In this document: one piece after another, positions 55,523 to 63,220 of the stretch
Position numbering within the stretch: the stretch's first letter is position 1
How the letters are laid out: the number at the start of each line of letters is the position of its first letter
NCBI GenBank assembly: GCA_043101615.1
Contig: JBICID010000043.1
Location: forward strand, 1-64,000
Source of the DNA: JBLHKT01 sp043101615
GTDB lineage: Bacteria; Planctomycetota; Phycisphaerae; Phycisphaerales; UBA1924
DNA length: 64,000 nucleotides
Direction: 5' to 3'
Program-made: the position numbers and the translations under genes
Notes under the pieces: model-generated
What the model saw: the letters and a program-made list of their open reading frames with translations, nothing else
Database searches by the model: none
What the model was told of the DNA's origin: nothing

Positions 55523-56478
55523 CCAGCGTGCTCGTGCTCGCGGCGGGCCCCGATGCCGAACGCGATGTCTCCATCGAGTCCGCCGGCGCGGTCTGCAAGG
55601 CCCTGCGCGACAGCGGGCGATGGGACAGTGTCGAATACGTCGAGATCGGCCCGGACGAGGCCGCCGGTTTCGACCCCGGCGCCCACCCCGGCGACGTCGT
55701 CTTCCCGGTCCTGCACGGGCTGTGGGGCGAGGGCGGGCCGATGCAGGACCTGCTGGAACGCGACGGACGCCCCTACGTCGGCTCAGGCCCGGACGCCGCC
55801 CGTCGGGCGATGGACAAGGTCGCGACCAAGCACCTTGCGGCGATGCTGGGAATTCCTGCCCCGGAAATGGGGGTGCTCGGGCCCGTCACGGACGCACCGT
55901 CCGTGCCCCTGCCCGTGGTGCTGAAGCCGACCCACGAGGGCTCATCGGTGGGGCTTCACCTCTGCCGCACGCCCGAGCAGTGGGCGGAGGCGGCCCGTGA
56001 GGCCCGGGCGGACACCCGGGCGACCGGGCGGGCGTACCTGGTCGAACGCCTGATCCGGGGGCGAGAGCTCACCGTGCCCCTGCTGGGCGTGCCCGGGCGG
56101 GGGCTCGGGGCGTTGCCGGTGGTCGAGATCACCCCCGCGGAGGGTGTGTACGACTACGCGGCCAAGTACCAGCGCGACGACACCCGCTACACGGTTGAGC
56201 CCGATCTGGCCGATGGTCTGACGGCGCGGCTGCACCGGGACGCCGTGCGCCTCGCCGAGGCCCTCGGCGTGCGTGACCTGGCCCGGGTGGACTTCATCCT
56301 GCCGACCGACGGCGAGGACGCCGGGACCCCGCAGCTGTTGGAGGTGAACACGATGCCCGGGTTCACCTCGCACTCGCTGCTGCCCAAGAGCGCGCTCCGC
56401 GTCGGGACGGACTTTACCGCCCTGTGCGCACAACTCGTCGAGCTGGCGCTCGAGCGGGGCGTGCCCCAGACCCGCTGA
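55519..56478 (+). CDS. ddl: D-alanine-D-alanine ligase
   Basis: The 319-residue ATP-grasp enzyme makes D-Ala-D-Ala for peptidoglycan. The sequence shows FPVLHGLWGEGGPMQ, YVGSGPDAARRAMDK, VLKPTHEGSSVGL, AYLVERLIRGRELTVPLLG, and the C-terminal LLEVNTMPGFTSHSLLPKSA with the catalytic Ser. The N-terminal VSIESAG is of the usual EREVSLxSG type, and the opening GG is AG. ATG 55519 lies in the murB stop (ATGA). The next gene follows after six bases. Confidence 0.95.
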   Translation: MTSVLVLAAGPDAERDVSIESAGAVCKALRDSGRWDSVEYVEIGPDEAAGFDPGAHPGDVVFPVLHGLWGEGGPMQDLLERDGRPYVGSGPDAARRAMDKVATKHLAAMLGIPAPEMGVLGPVTDAPSVPLPVVLKPTHEGSSVGLHLCRTPEQWAEAAREARADTRATGRAYLVERLIRGRELTVPLLGVPGRGLGALPVVEITPAEGVYDYAAKYQRDDTRYTVEPDLADGLTARLHRDAVRLAEALGVRDLARVDFILPTDGEDAGTPQLLEVNTMPGFTSHSLLPKSALRVGTDFTALCAQLVELALERGVPQTR

Positions 56479-56484
56479 CCCACC

Positions 56485-57378
56485 ATGGCCAAGAAGAAGA
56501 CCAAATCCAAGGCGAAGAAGAAGACCGCGCGCGATCCCGAGCAGGCCCGGCGTGTGCTGCTCGGCACCGCGATGACCGTGGCCTCGCTCGCGGTGCTGGG
56601 CGCCGGGGCGATGGGGCTCACCGCCGTCGACCGCGTCGGCGAGCGGTCGCTGTCCGAGGGAGAACCGCTCGTCGCCATCGCCTGGCCCGAGATGCCCGCC
56701 GAAGAGCCAGGCGGCCCGGGCGGCACCTGGATGCCCGAGAGCGAGAAGGCCCGCCTGATCCGCATCGCGCTCGACGCGGCGGAAGGCGGCTCGCCCCTGA
56801 GCCCGGAGCCGCTGGCCGAGGTGTCGCGGGCGCTCCGCGAGCAGGGCTGGTTCGACGGGCCCCCGCGCGTGGAGCGTCTCGGGGACGGCTCGCTGTCGGT
56901 CTCGGGCGAGTGGCGCATCCCCGCGGCGGTGGTGCGCGACGCCAACTCGCGCGAGCGGATGGTGAGCTGGGACGGCGTCCCCCTGCCGCTGGAGTACCCG
57001 ATCGGGGCCAGCCGCGTGCGCTACCTCGCCGAGCCCAGCATCGACCTGCTGCCCGAGACCTACCCCGCCGGCGAGCCCTGGCCGGGCGACGACGTCGCCG
57101 ACGGGCTGGCCCTGCTCGACGCGCTGGACCGCGACAAGGACATGATCGCGCAGGTGCACGGGATCGACCTCAACGCGGGCGGGGCCCTCGAGATCATCAC
57201 CGACCGCGGCACGCGCATCCGCTGGGGGGCGGGCCCGCTGCGTTTCCAGCCCGGAGAGCGGTCCACCGGAGAGAAGCTGTCCAGGCTGAGCCACCTGCTC
57301 GAACGCACGGGACGCATCGACGGCGGGGCCCGGGTCATCGAGATCGACGGCCCGCAGATCCTGATCGTGAGCGACTGA
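56485..57378 (+). CDS. FtsQ-like division protein (divergent)
   Basis: The 297-residue product has a very basic N-terminus (MAKKKTKSKAKKKTARD), one membrane helix (about 24-45) and a periplasmic domain. Position right after ddl is the classical place of ftsQ, and the topology is the same. A POTRA-like stretch may run from AEVSRALREQGWFDGPPRVERLGDG, followed by beta-domain features ending RVIEIDGPQILIVSD. Sequence identity to known FtsQ is not obvious by eye, so the call rests on topology and synteny. No ftsA or ftsZ follows. Confidence 0.65.
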   Translation: MAKKKTKSKAKKKTARDPEQARRVLLGTAMTVASLAVLGAGAMGLTAVDRVGERSLSEGEPLVAIAWPEMPAEEPGGPGGTWMPESEKARLIRIALDAAEGGSPLSPEPLAEVSRALREQGWFDGPPRVERLGDGSLSVSGEWRIPAAVVRDANSRERMVSWDGVPLPLEYPIGASRVRYLAEPSIDLLPETYPAGEPWPGDDVADGLALLDALDRDKDMIAQVHGIDLNAGGALEIITDRGTRIRWGAGPLRFQPGERSTGEKLSRLSHLLERTGRIDGGARVIEIDGPQILIVSD

Positions 57379-57438
57379 GCGCGGCGCGGATTCCCGCCGT
57401 GCGCTTGACCCCGGCGGTCCGGGGCGGGTGGATTGTCC

Positions 57439-58401
57439 GTGAGCGAGACGCCCGTCAACCCGGAGAACCGGCAGCCGGAGAGCCAGCAGCCGGAGAGCCA
57501 GCAACCGGAGAGCCGGCAGCCCGCGAACGAGCGGTCTGCGACCGGGGCGTCGTTGTCGCCCGGGAACGCGCAGCGCGTGCAGCCCGAGCTGGACGTGTTC
57601 GGGCGGGCTCCGAAGGGACGCCCGGACTGGTCGCACCGCAAGGGCGAGCCGCGCGTCTTCGCGCTGATGTGGATGATGTACCTGATGGGCGCATCGCTGC
57701 TGATGGTGACAACCATCGCGGCGGTGCAGTCGATCTCGCCGGGGGTGGTGCGCCCCGCGGCCCGCGCGATGCTGACGACCGCGGCGGTCGGCATCTGCGT
57801 GCTGTGGCCGATGGTGCGCCTGAGCCAGCGCCGCCCGGAGCGGACGACGCTGGGCGCGGTCGCGGCGGACCTGGTGGTGCTGCTGCCCCCGCTGGGAGCG
57901 CTCGCCCTGCCGCAGGCGCTGACCGTGCTCGCGAACTGGCCGATGCAGGTGGTGCTGGCGCTGCTGGCGGGGCTGACGGGGTGGGCGGTGCTGCTCGGCG
58001 CGGTGCTGGCGCTGGCGCTGCGGACGGTGGGGCGCGGGACGGGCGGCGCGCCCGAGGAGTGGCACCGCGTGCTGTGGACGTGCCTGTTCGCGCTGGTGGC
58101 GCTGGGCCCGCCGGTGTACCACGCGATCGGCGGCACGCCCGTGAGCCCGGGGACGGCGCGCGCCGCGACGCCCGCGCCGGGCAGCGCGTTCAGCCCGATC
58201 AGCCTGGCGTGGGACCTGATGTCGGACCGATCGGGCATGGGGCACTCCGGGGTCGTCGGGGCCGGGCACTGGGTGATCGTGCTGCGCGTCTGGGCCCTGG
58301 CGCTGGCGCTGTGGGGGGCGGGCATCGCCGCCAGGCTCGCCCGCCCGCACCGGGATCACTCCGGAGTGCCCGACAGGGAAAACGGGCGAGCGACGCCGTA
58401 G
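57439..58401 (+). CDS. Polytopic membrane protein of unknown function
   Basis: The 320-residue protein starts with about 70 hydrophilic residues including three copies of a QPES(Q/R) repeat, then has about six membrane segments (FALMWMMYLMGASLLMVTTIAAV and on). No family signature is recognised. The start is taken as GTG 57439, because the TTG at 57433 is less likely. It follows the ftsQ-like gene by 60 bases and may belong to the same transcript. Confidence 0.6.
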   Translation: MSETPVNPENRQPESQQPESQQPESRQPANERSATGASLSPGNAQRVQPELDVFGRAPKGRPDWSHRKGEPRVFALMWMMYLMGASLLMVTTIAAVQSISPGVVRPAARAMLTTAAVGICVLWPMVRLSQRRPERTTLGAVAADLVVLLPPLGALALPQALTVLANWPMQVVLALLAGLTGWAVLLGAVLALALRTVGRGTGGAPEEWHRVLWTCLFALVALGPPVYHAIGGTPVSPGTARAATPAPGSAFSPISLAWDLMSDRSGMGHSGVVGAGHWVIVLRVWALALALWGAGIAARLARPHRDHSGVPDRENGRATP

Positions 58402-58456
58402 GATTCGCACTTCATGACGCCGCACGCGGCGTTGCGACACCGAGACTTCAGCGGCC

Positions 58457-58462
58457 AGGAGG
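58457..58462 (+). promoter_or_regulatory. Ribosome-binding site of greA
   Basis: A perfect AGGAGG lies five bases before GTG 58468 and decides the start against the upstream in-frame ATG 58414. TAGGAT at 58399-58404 is a possible -10. Confidence 0.8.
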
Positions 58463-58467
58463 CCACC

Positions 58468-58938
58468 GTGGACGTGATCACCCAAGCCGACAAGGACAAG
58501 CTGCAGGCCAGGCTCTCGGAGCTGCTGGCGAACCGGCCTGTCATCACCGAGCGGATCGCCGAGGCGCGTGCGCTGGGGGACCTGAAGGAGAACGCCGAGT
58601 ACCACGCGGCGCGTGAGCAGCAGGGCCTGGAGGAGGCCGAGATCAAGCGTCTGGAGGAGCGTCTGGCCAAGGCGCACGTGGTGAGCGCGGAGACCCAGGC
58701 CGACGGGGTCGTGTTCATCGGCTCGACGGTCCGGCTGCGCGAGGAGGGGGACGACGAGGACGAGACCGAGCTGTACCGGCTGGTGGGGGAGAGCTCGGGC
58801 GACCTGGAGGACGACGTGATCGAGGTCACCGCGACGAGCCCGATGGGCGAGGCCCTGATGAAGGCGCGCGTGGGCGAAACGATCCGCGTGAACGCGCCCC
58901 GGGGCGTCAAGCGGTTCGAGATCGTGGAGATCGTGTGA
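58468..58938 (+). CDS. greA: Transcription elongation factor GreA
   Basis: The 156-residue factor stimulates transcript cleavage by stalled RNA polymerase. The coiled-coil N-terminal domain carries the tip LGDLKENAEYHAAREQQ with the conserved acidic pair, followed by the FKBP-like C-terminal domain (ISPIG-type region here TATSPMGEALM, ending VRVNAPRG-like). Length 156 matches the family only when GTG 58468 is used, and it has an ideal AGGAGG. The next gene starts 19 bases later. Confidence 0.95.
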   Translation: MDVITQADKDKLQARLSELLANRPVITERIAEARALGDLKENAEYHAAREQQGLEEAEIKRLEERLAKAHVVSAETQADGVVFIGSTVRLREEGDDEDETELYRLVGESSGDLEDDVIEVTATSPMGEALMKARVGETIRVNAPRGVKRFEIVEIV

Positions 58939-58957
58939 ACGGGTCGAGGGTGCCGGC

Positions 58958-59902
58958 GTGAGCGCGGGACGTGTCTGCGTGGTCGGGTCGCTGAGCATGC
59001 ACACCACGGTGCGCGTGCGTCGGCTGCCGCGCCCCGGGGAGTCCGTCAACGGCATCGGTGCCTCGCGCGGGCCGGGGGGGAAGGGCGCGCTGCAGGCGGT
59101 CGCCGCGGCCCGGGCCGGGGCGCAGGTCTCGATCATCGGGCGCGTCGGGCGGGACGACGACGGGGCCCTGATCCGCTCGACGCTGCGCCGCGAGCCGATC
59201 CACACCGTCGGCCTGGCCGAGTCGTGGGACGAGCCGACCGGCTCCACCTTCGTGCTGGTCGATCAGCGGGGCGAGAACGCGGCGGTGGTCGTGCCGGGGG
59301 CGAACGGTCAGCTCGAGCCGGGCGACCTGGAGGAGGCGCGCCACACCATCGAGGAGGCCTCGGTGGTGCTGGTGACGTTCGAACTGCCCGAGTCCACCGT
59401 GACCCGCGCGGCGCAGCTCGCCAAGGCCTCCGGGGCGCGCGTCGTGCTCAACGTGGCGCCGGCGCGGACCATCGAGCCCGGCCTGGCGGCCCTGGTGGAC
59501 CTGATCGTCGTCAACCTGCACGAGGCGCGCGTGCTCGCCGGCGTGGAGGACGACGCCGACGACCGCGAGCTCGAAACGCGACTCACGGGGCTGGGCGCCG
59601 GCGCCGTGCTCGTCACGCGCGGGGGTGCCGGCTCCGTGCTCCTCTCCGGCTCGCAACGCACCGACGTCACGGTGCACGACGTCCAGGTCGTGGACACCTC
59701 GGGCGCCGGCGACGTGGCGATCGGGGCGCTCGCGGCGGACTGGGCCGGCGGGGTGCCCGAGGGCGCCACCCCGCTCATGGAAGACCTGCCCCGCGCGGTG
59801 CGGTTCGCCGCCGCCGCCGGCTCCGTCGCGGTCACGCGCTCGCGCGTGCTGGAGTCGGCCCCGATGCGGGACGAGATCGACGAGATGCTGCGCCGGGGCT
59901 GA
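58958..59902 (+). CDS. PfkB-family sugar kinase (ribokinase-like)
   Basis: The 314-residue kinase shows the ribokinase layout: VVGSLSMHTTVRVRRLPRPGE, the substrate loop GPGGKGALQAVAAARAGA, VNLHEARVLAG, and VDTSGAGDVAIGALAA with the catalytic Asp and anion hole. In ribokinase the substrate loop reads GGKGANQA, and its Asn contacts ribose; here that Asn is Leu. The substrate may therefore not be ribose. The start is GTG 58958. It ends convergent to a secreted-protein gene across a short repetitive stretch. Confidence 0.85.
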   Translation: MSAGRVCVVGSLSMHTTVRVRRLPRPGESVNGIGASRGPGGKGALQAVAAARAGAQVSIIGRVGRDDDGALIRSTLRREPIHTVGLAESWDEPTGSTFVLVDQRGENAAVVVPGANGQLEPGDLEEARHTIEEASVVLVTFELPESTVTRAAQLAKASGARVVLNVAPARTIEPGLAALVDLIVVNLHEARVLAGVEDDADDRELETRLTGLGAGAVLVTRGGAGSVLLSGSQRTDVTVHDVQVVDTSGAGDVAIGALAADWAGGVPEGATPLMEDLPRAVRFAAAAGSVAVTRSRVLESAPMRDEIDEMLRRG

Positions 59903-59930
59903 GACGCGCGAGACGGCGATAATGTCGGGC

Positions 59931-59998
59931 GAGCAGCCGGTGGGGTGAGCAGCCGCTGGGGGGGGGCAGCGTGGCTTGGGGGCAGCGTGGCTGGGGGT
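59931..59998 (+). repeat. Two adjacent tandem duplications
   Basis: Two copies of GAGCAGCCG(G/C)TGGGG are followed by two copies of GGGGGCAGCGTGGCT, each about 16 bases. They fill the gap between the convergent kinase and secreted-protein genes. Confidence 0.75.
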
Positions 59999-60891
59999 CA
60001 GCCCTCGCCGCCGCCCTCCATGGCCTCGGCGTCCTTGGCCTTGTCCTGCTCGGCCGCTTTTTCGAGCAGCTTCACCGCCGCGGGCGGGTGCTCCAGGTCC
60101 CCGGGCTCCAGCGTGCCGAACTCGACGGTGGTCATCGTCATGGTCATGGTCATGGGGCCCATCGCCATCTCGGTGCTGGTGGCGGTCTTGACGCCGTTGA
60201 ACACCTTGTAGTCCGAGAGGGTGGTGGCGATCTGCATCTTGCCCATGGGGGTTTCCTGCTCGGTGCTGCCCCCGATCATCAGGCCGGTCTCGACGTCGTA
60301 GAACTGGACGGACTCGAGCCCGCCGGTGTCCACCAGGCGGATCGCGTCCACCGTCTTGCCGTTGAACTCTCGGCGGTCGAGGTACTCCAGCGTGGGATAG
60401 GTCTGCTGGAAGCGGATGACCGAGGCCGGGTCGGCGTCACGCATGATCTGCGTGTGCATCGACTCGTCCATGAGCTCCACGCCGGCGATGCCCGAGAAGG
60501 TGTACCCGTGCCTGCCGTCCGAGCCGGTGACGCTCTCGACCACCGGCGGGGCGTCCGCGGGCGCGCCGGCGTTGCGGAGCACCATGGTCTGCACCATGCC
60601 GTGCCCGGGCACGAGCTTGATGTCCATCGTGCCCGACATCCCCATGCCCGGCATGCTGACCTCCGCCACCATGCGCACAGAGCCGGCGTTCTTGAGCGTC
60701 TCGCGACCGCCGATCGCCTCGATGAACCGGTTGAGCACCTCCACGGCCTTGGCGCGGCTCTCGGGCGTCGGCTCGGTCGTCGCCTCCTTGCCCGCGCCGG
60801 CGGGCTGGGCCGGTGCCGGGGGCGAGGCCAGGGCGGGGAGCAGCAGGAGGGCGAGTCCGGTCAGTGTCGTCGTGCGTGCGAGGCGGGGCAT
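59998..60891 (-). CDS. Secreted protein, LolA-like/unknown family
   Basis: The 297-residue product has a clear signal peptide (TLTGLALLLLPALASPPAPAQP). The mature part begins with a helix AVEVLNRFIEAIGGRETLKNAGSVRM, then a beta-rich body with repeated strand patterns (VQFYDVETGLMIGG, TTLSDYKVFNGVKTATS, and a run of alternating Met/Thr) and ends in a Lys/Glu-rich tail. The 'AIGG-ETL' opening and strands suggest a LolA-like half-barrel, as in many planctomycete and acidobacterial secreted proteins, but I cannot confirm it. It is preceded 91 bases upstream by the S41 protease gene on the same strand. Confidence 0.6.
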   Translation of the reverse strand: MPRLARTTTLTGLALLLLPALASPPAPAQPAGAGKEATTEPTPESRAKAVEVLNRFIEAIGGRETLKNAGSVRMVAEVSMPGMGMSGTMDIKLVPGHGMVQTMVLRNAGAPADAPPVVESVTGSDGRHGYTFSGIAGVELMDESMHTQIMRDADPASVIRFQQTYPTLEYLDRREFNGKTVDAIRLVDTGGLESVQFYDVETGLMIGGSTEQETPMGKMQIATTLSDYKVFNGVKTATSTEMAMGPMTMTMTMTTVEFGTLEPGDLEHPPAAVKLLEKAAEQDKAKDAEAMEGGGEG

Positions 60892-60982
60892 GGGGGGTTC
60901 CTCCGTGGTGGCGGTACGTTTCTCGGCTCGGGTACTCGGTTGGATACGGTCTGAGTGTGGGGCGGTTCGGGGACGGTGTCAA

Positions 60983-62443
60983 TCACTGTTCCCCGTGAAC
61001 GATCCACTCCGCGGCTGCGTCCAGGGCGTCGTCACGCCCCTCCAGCAGCGATTCACGCGTCCAGGGGGCGTCCACGTCGGGCGTCACGCCCGCCTGTTCC
61101 ATGGTGAACCCGCCCGGCGTCTCGAATCCCGCCATCGCGTGCAGCAGCACGTCACCGGACGGGAGCGTGCTCATCATCGCGGGCAGCGCCATCCCGGGCG
61201 TGGCCGACCCGAACAGGCGGGCACGCCCGAGCTCGCGGATGCCCGCGGCGAAGATCTCGGAGGTCGAGGCCGAGCCCCCGTCGATCAGCACCGCCACGGG
61301 CCCGTCGTAGGGCTCGAGGTCCTCGCCGGTCATGGAGACCATCACGGGCTGCATGTTGAAGTGCATCTCCTGATCGCGCATCCGCATGGTGCCCAGGCTG
61401 GCCCGCTCGTCCACGAGGTAGCGACCGATCATCATCGAGATCGCCCCGATGCCCCCGATGTTGCCCCGCAGGTCGATGATCAGGCCGTCGGCGTCTTGGA
61501 ACTCGACCATCGCGCCGTCGAACTGACGCGGGATCGTCTGCAGCCACACGTCGAACGAGATGTACCCGATACGCGTGCCCTCAGGCAGCCCCAGGGGCCC
61601 CGGATCGAGCCAGCGGTGCTCGAAGTTCGGGCTCATCGGCGGCAGCCCGCCGAACGCGACCGGCGACTCCGACAGCGGCTCGCGAACGATCTCCAGCGCG
61701 GTCTCCTCGCCCTCCCCGTCGCGGAACACCAGGCGGGTCGACGAGCCGTCGGCCCCCATCAGCATCGCGTCCACGATCTGCGCGACGTACATCGCCCCGG
61801 TGCGCCGCCCCAGCGCCCCAACCTGCTCCACGATGATCGGAGCCAGCGCGTCGTTGCCCACCGCCAGCAGCTCCCAGCCCGGGCGCACGCCCTTGGACGC
61901 GGCGTCGGAGCCCGGCCTCACCCCGACCACCACGGCGTTGTCCCCCACCAGCCGGATCTCGAAGCCGGGGCGGGCCGACCCGGCCTCCCCCTCGGTCTCC
62001 GCAAGCTTCAGCTCGAGCGTGGGCAGGCTCGGCTCCAGTGTCTCGACGAACCCGGGCTCGTCCCCGTCCTCGCCCGAGTCGAAGGGGACCACCCCGCCGC
62101 CGGACTTCGGGATCACCGAGAAGTGCGACTGCCCGAGGCGGCTGAGCATCTCCAGGATGATGCCGCGGACCTCGGCCTGGGTCGCGTCGATCGCGTGCGG
62201 TCGCAGCTCGTCTCGCACGCTGTCCCAGTCCACGCCGTTGAAGGTCGGATCGAAGTGCGTGTCGCGGACGAGCCGCCAGGCCTCGTCGAAGTCCCGCAGG
62301 GGGACCGACTCGGGCTGCGACGACCGTTGCTCGAGCAGTTCATCGACGGCGGACCGGACGTCCACCGACTGGGCGGAGGCAAACGAGAACGCCCCGGCGC
62401 AGGCCAGGGCGATCCCCACGAGCGTGATCTTGAGTCGCATCAT
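60983..62443 (-). CDS. S41-family (C-terminal-processing-type) exported peptidase
   Basis: The 486-residue protein has a signal peptide ending FASAQS. An N-terminal helical part (DFDEAWRLVRDTHFDPTFNGVDWDSV) and a PDZ-like segment (VVVGVRPGSDAASKGVRPGWELL) precede the protease core with LIIDLRGNIGGIG and the nucleophile region VAVLIDGGSASTSEIFAAGI (Ser near residue 390). The Lys of the classical dyad is not evident in its usual place, so a tricorn-like variant is possible. ATG 62443 lies exactly six bases after TACAGT. Confidence 0.85.
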   Translation of the reverse strand: MMRLKITLVGIALACAGAFSFASAQSVDVRSAVDELLEQRSSQPESVPLRDFDEAWRLVRDTHFDPTFNGVDWDSVRDELRPHAIDATQAEVRGIILEMLSRLGQSHFSVIPKSGGGVVPFDSGEDGDEPGFVETLEPSLPTLELKLAETEGEAGSARPGFEIRLVGDNAVVVGVRPGSDAASKGVRPGWELLAVGNDALAPIIVEQVGALGRRTGAMYVAQIVDAMLMGADGSSTRLVFRDGEGEETALEIVREPLSESPVAFGGLPPMSPNFEHRWLDPGPLGLPEGTRIGYISFDVWLQTIPRQFDGAMVEFQDADGLIIDLRGNIGGIGAISMMIGRYLVDERASLGTMRMRDQEMHFNMQPVMVSMTGEDLEPYDGPVAVLIDGGSASTSEIFAAGIRELGRARLFGSATPGMALPAMMSTLPSGDVLLHAMAGFETPGGFTMEQAGVTPDVDAPWTRESLLEGRDDALDAAAEWIVHGEQ

Positions 62444-62449
62444 GCCCCA

Positions 62450-62455
62450 ACTGTA
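62450..62455 (-). promoter_or_regulatory. -10 hexamer of the S41 peptidase gene (leaderless type)
   Basis: Minus-strand TACAGT ends six bases before ATG 62443. No GAAC element is visible at -35. Confidence 0.5.
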
Positions 62456-62504
62456 CCGCCCCGACGCACGCGGGCTGCGGAACGGGCCCAACGGGGCGGG
62501 GGGC

Positions 62505-63089
62505 TCAGCCCATGACGCCGCGACGGAACAGGTCGTTCACCCACGGGGCGCTGTGGGTCGAGAAGGACCCGATGGTCCGTTTCTGGGCGTTGATGTAGAG
62601 GATGGCGAGGGTCTGCAGGCCCACGGCCGCGAGCACGAAGGTCGCGGTCCCGATGTACTTGGTCATGCCCGCGGGCACCTCGAAGGGCAGGTTGCTCGCG
62701 GTGGCGGCGTGGGCCTTGCTCACCAGCGGGGCGACCCCGGGGCTGAACTGGTCCCAGGCCGCGTACCCGACAAAGGCGAATGCCACCAGCGCGTGGCTGA
62801 CGACCAGGCCCTTCACCGCCGCGGGGTTCATGCTCCGCAGCGACCCGGCCATCTTCATCTGGTGCACCGCCAGGGCCACCATCAGGCCCGCCAGGATCAT
62901 CCCGGGCGTGTCCGACTGGTTGAAGGCGAACAGGGCGATGATCGCCGCCCCGATGACCATCAGGCGCGAGTAGAACCCGACGAACCGGGCGGCCCGGCGG
63001 ACCGGCTCGGCCTGGTCGCGGGCGGCGACAAGCTGCGTGATCATCTCGGTGGACAGCGGACCGGCGGTGTCGTTGGTGTGTGCGCTCAT
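62505..63089 (-). CDS. Membrane protein of unknown function
   Basis: The 194-residue protein has about four membrane segments (FYSRLMVIGAAIIALFAFN, GMILAGLMVALAVHQM, GLVVSHALVAFAFVGYAAW, ATFVLAAVGLQTLAILYI), with short loops. No conserved motif is recognised. ATG 63089 is used; there is no clear ribosome-binding site. It is divergent from the formylglycine-enzyme-type gene and 61 bases upstream of the S41 peptidase gene on the same strand. Confidence 0.65.
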   Translation of the reverse strand: MSAHTNDTAGPLSTEMITQLVAARDQAEPVRRAARFVGFYSRLMVIGAAIIALFAFNQSDTPGMILAGLMVALAVHQMKMAGSLRSMNPAAVKGLVVSHALVAFAFVGYAAWDQFSPGVAPLVSKAHAATASNLPFEVPAGMTKYIGTATFVLAAVGLQTLAILYINAQKRTIGSFSTHSAPWVNDLFRRGVMG

Positions 63090-63185
63090 GCCCCATAGAT
63101 CGGCCCGCACCGTCGAGCCCAACGCCCGGACGCTGGGAACCGCGCCTCCGGGCGTGAAGCTGGACGGTCTCGGGCGGTCGCCCCC

Positions 63186-63214
63186 CGAATCCGAGTCCGA
63201 GAACCTGCTAGGCT
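63186..63214 (+). promoter_or_regulatory. Promoter of the formylglycine-enzyme-type gene (leaderless type)
   Basis: CGAATC (63186-63191), 17 bases, TAGGCT (63209-63214), then six bases to ATG 63221. Confidence 0.55.
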
Positions 63215-63220
63215 CGTGCC

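Noticed and set aside
59918..59923. GATAAT hexamer after the PfkB kinase gene
   Set aside because: No gene starts downstream on that strand; only repeats and the antisense of a secreted-protein gene follow.
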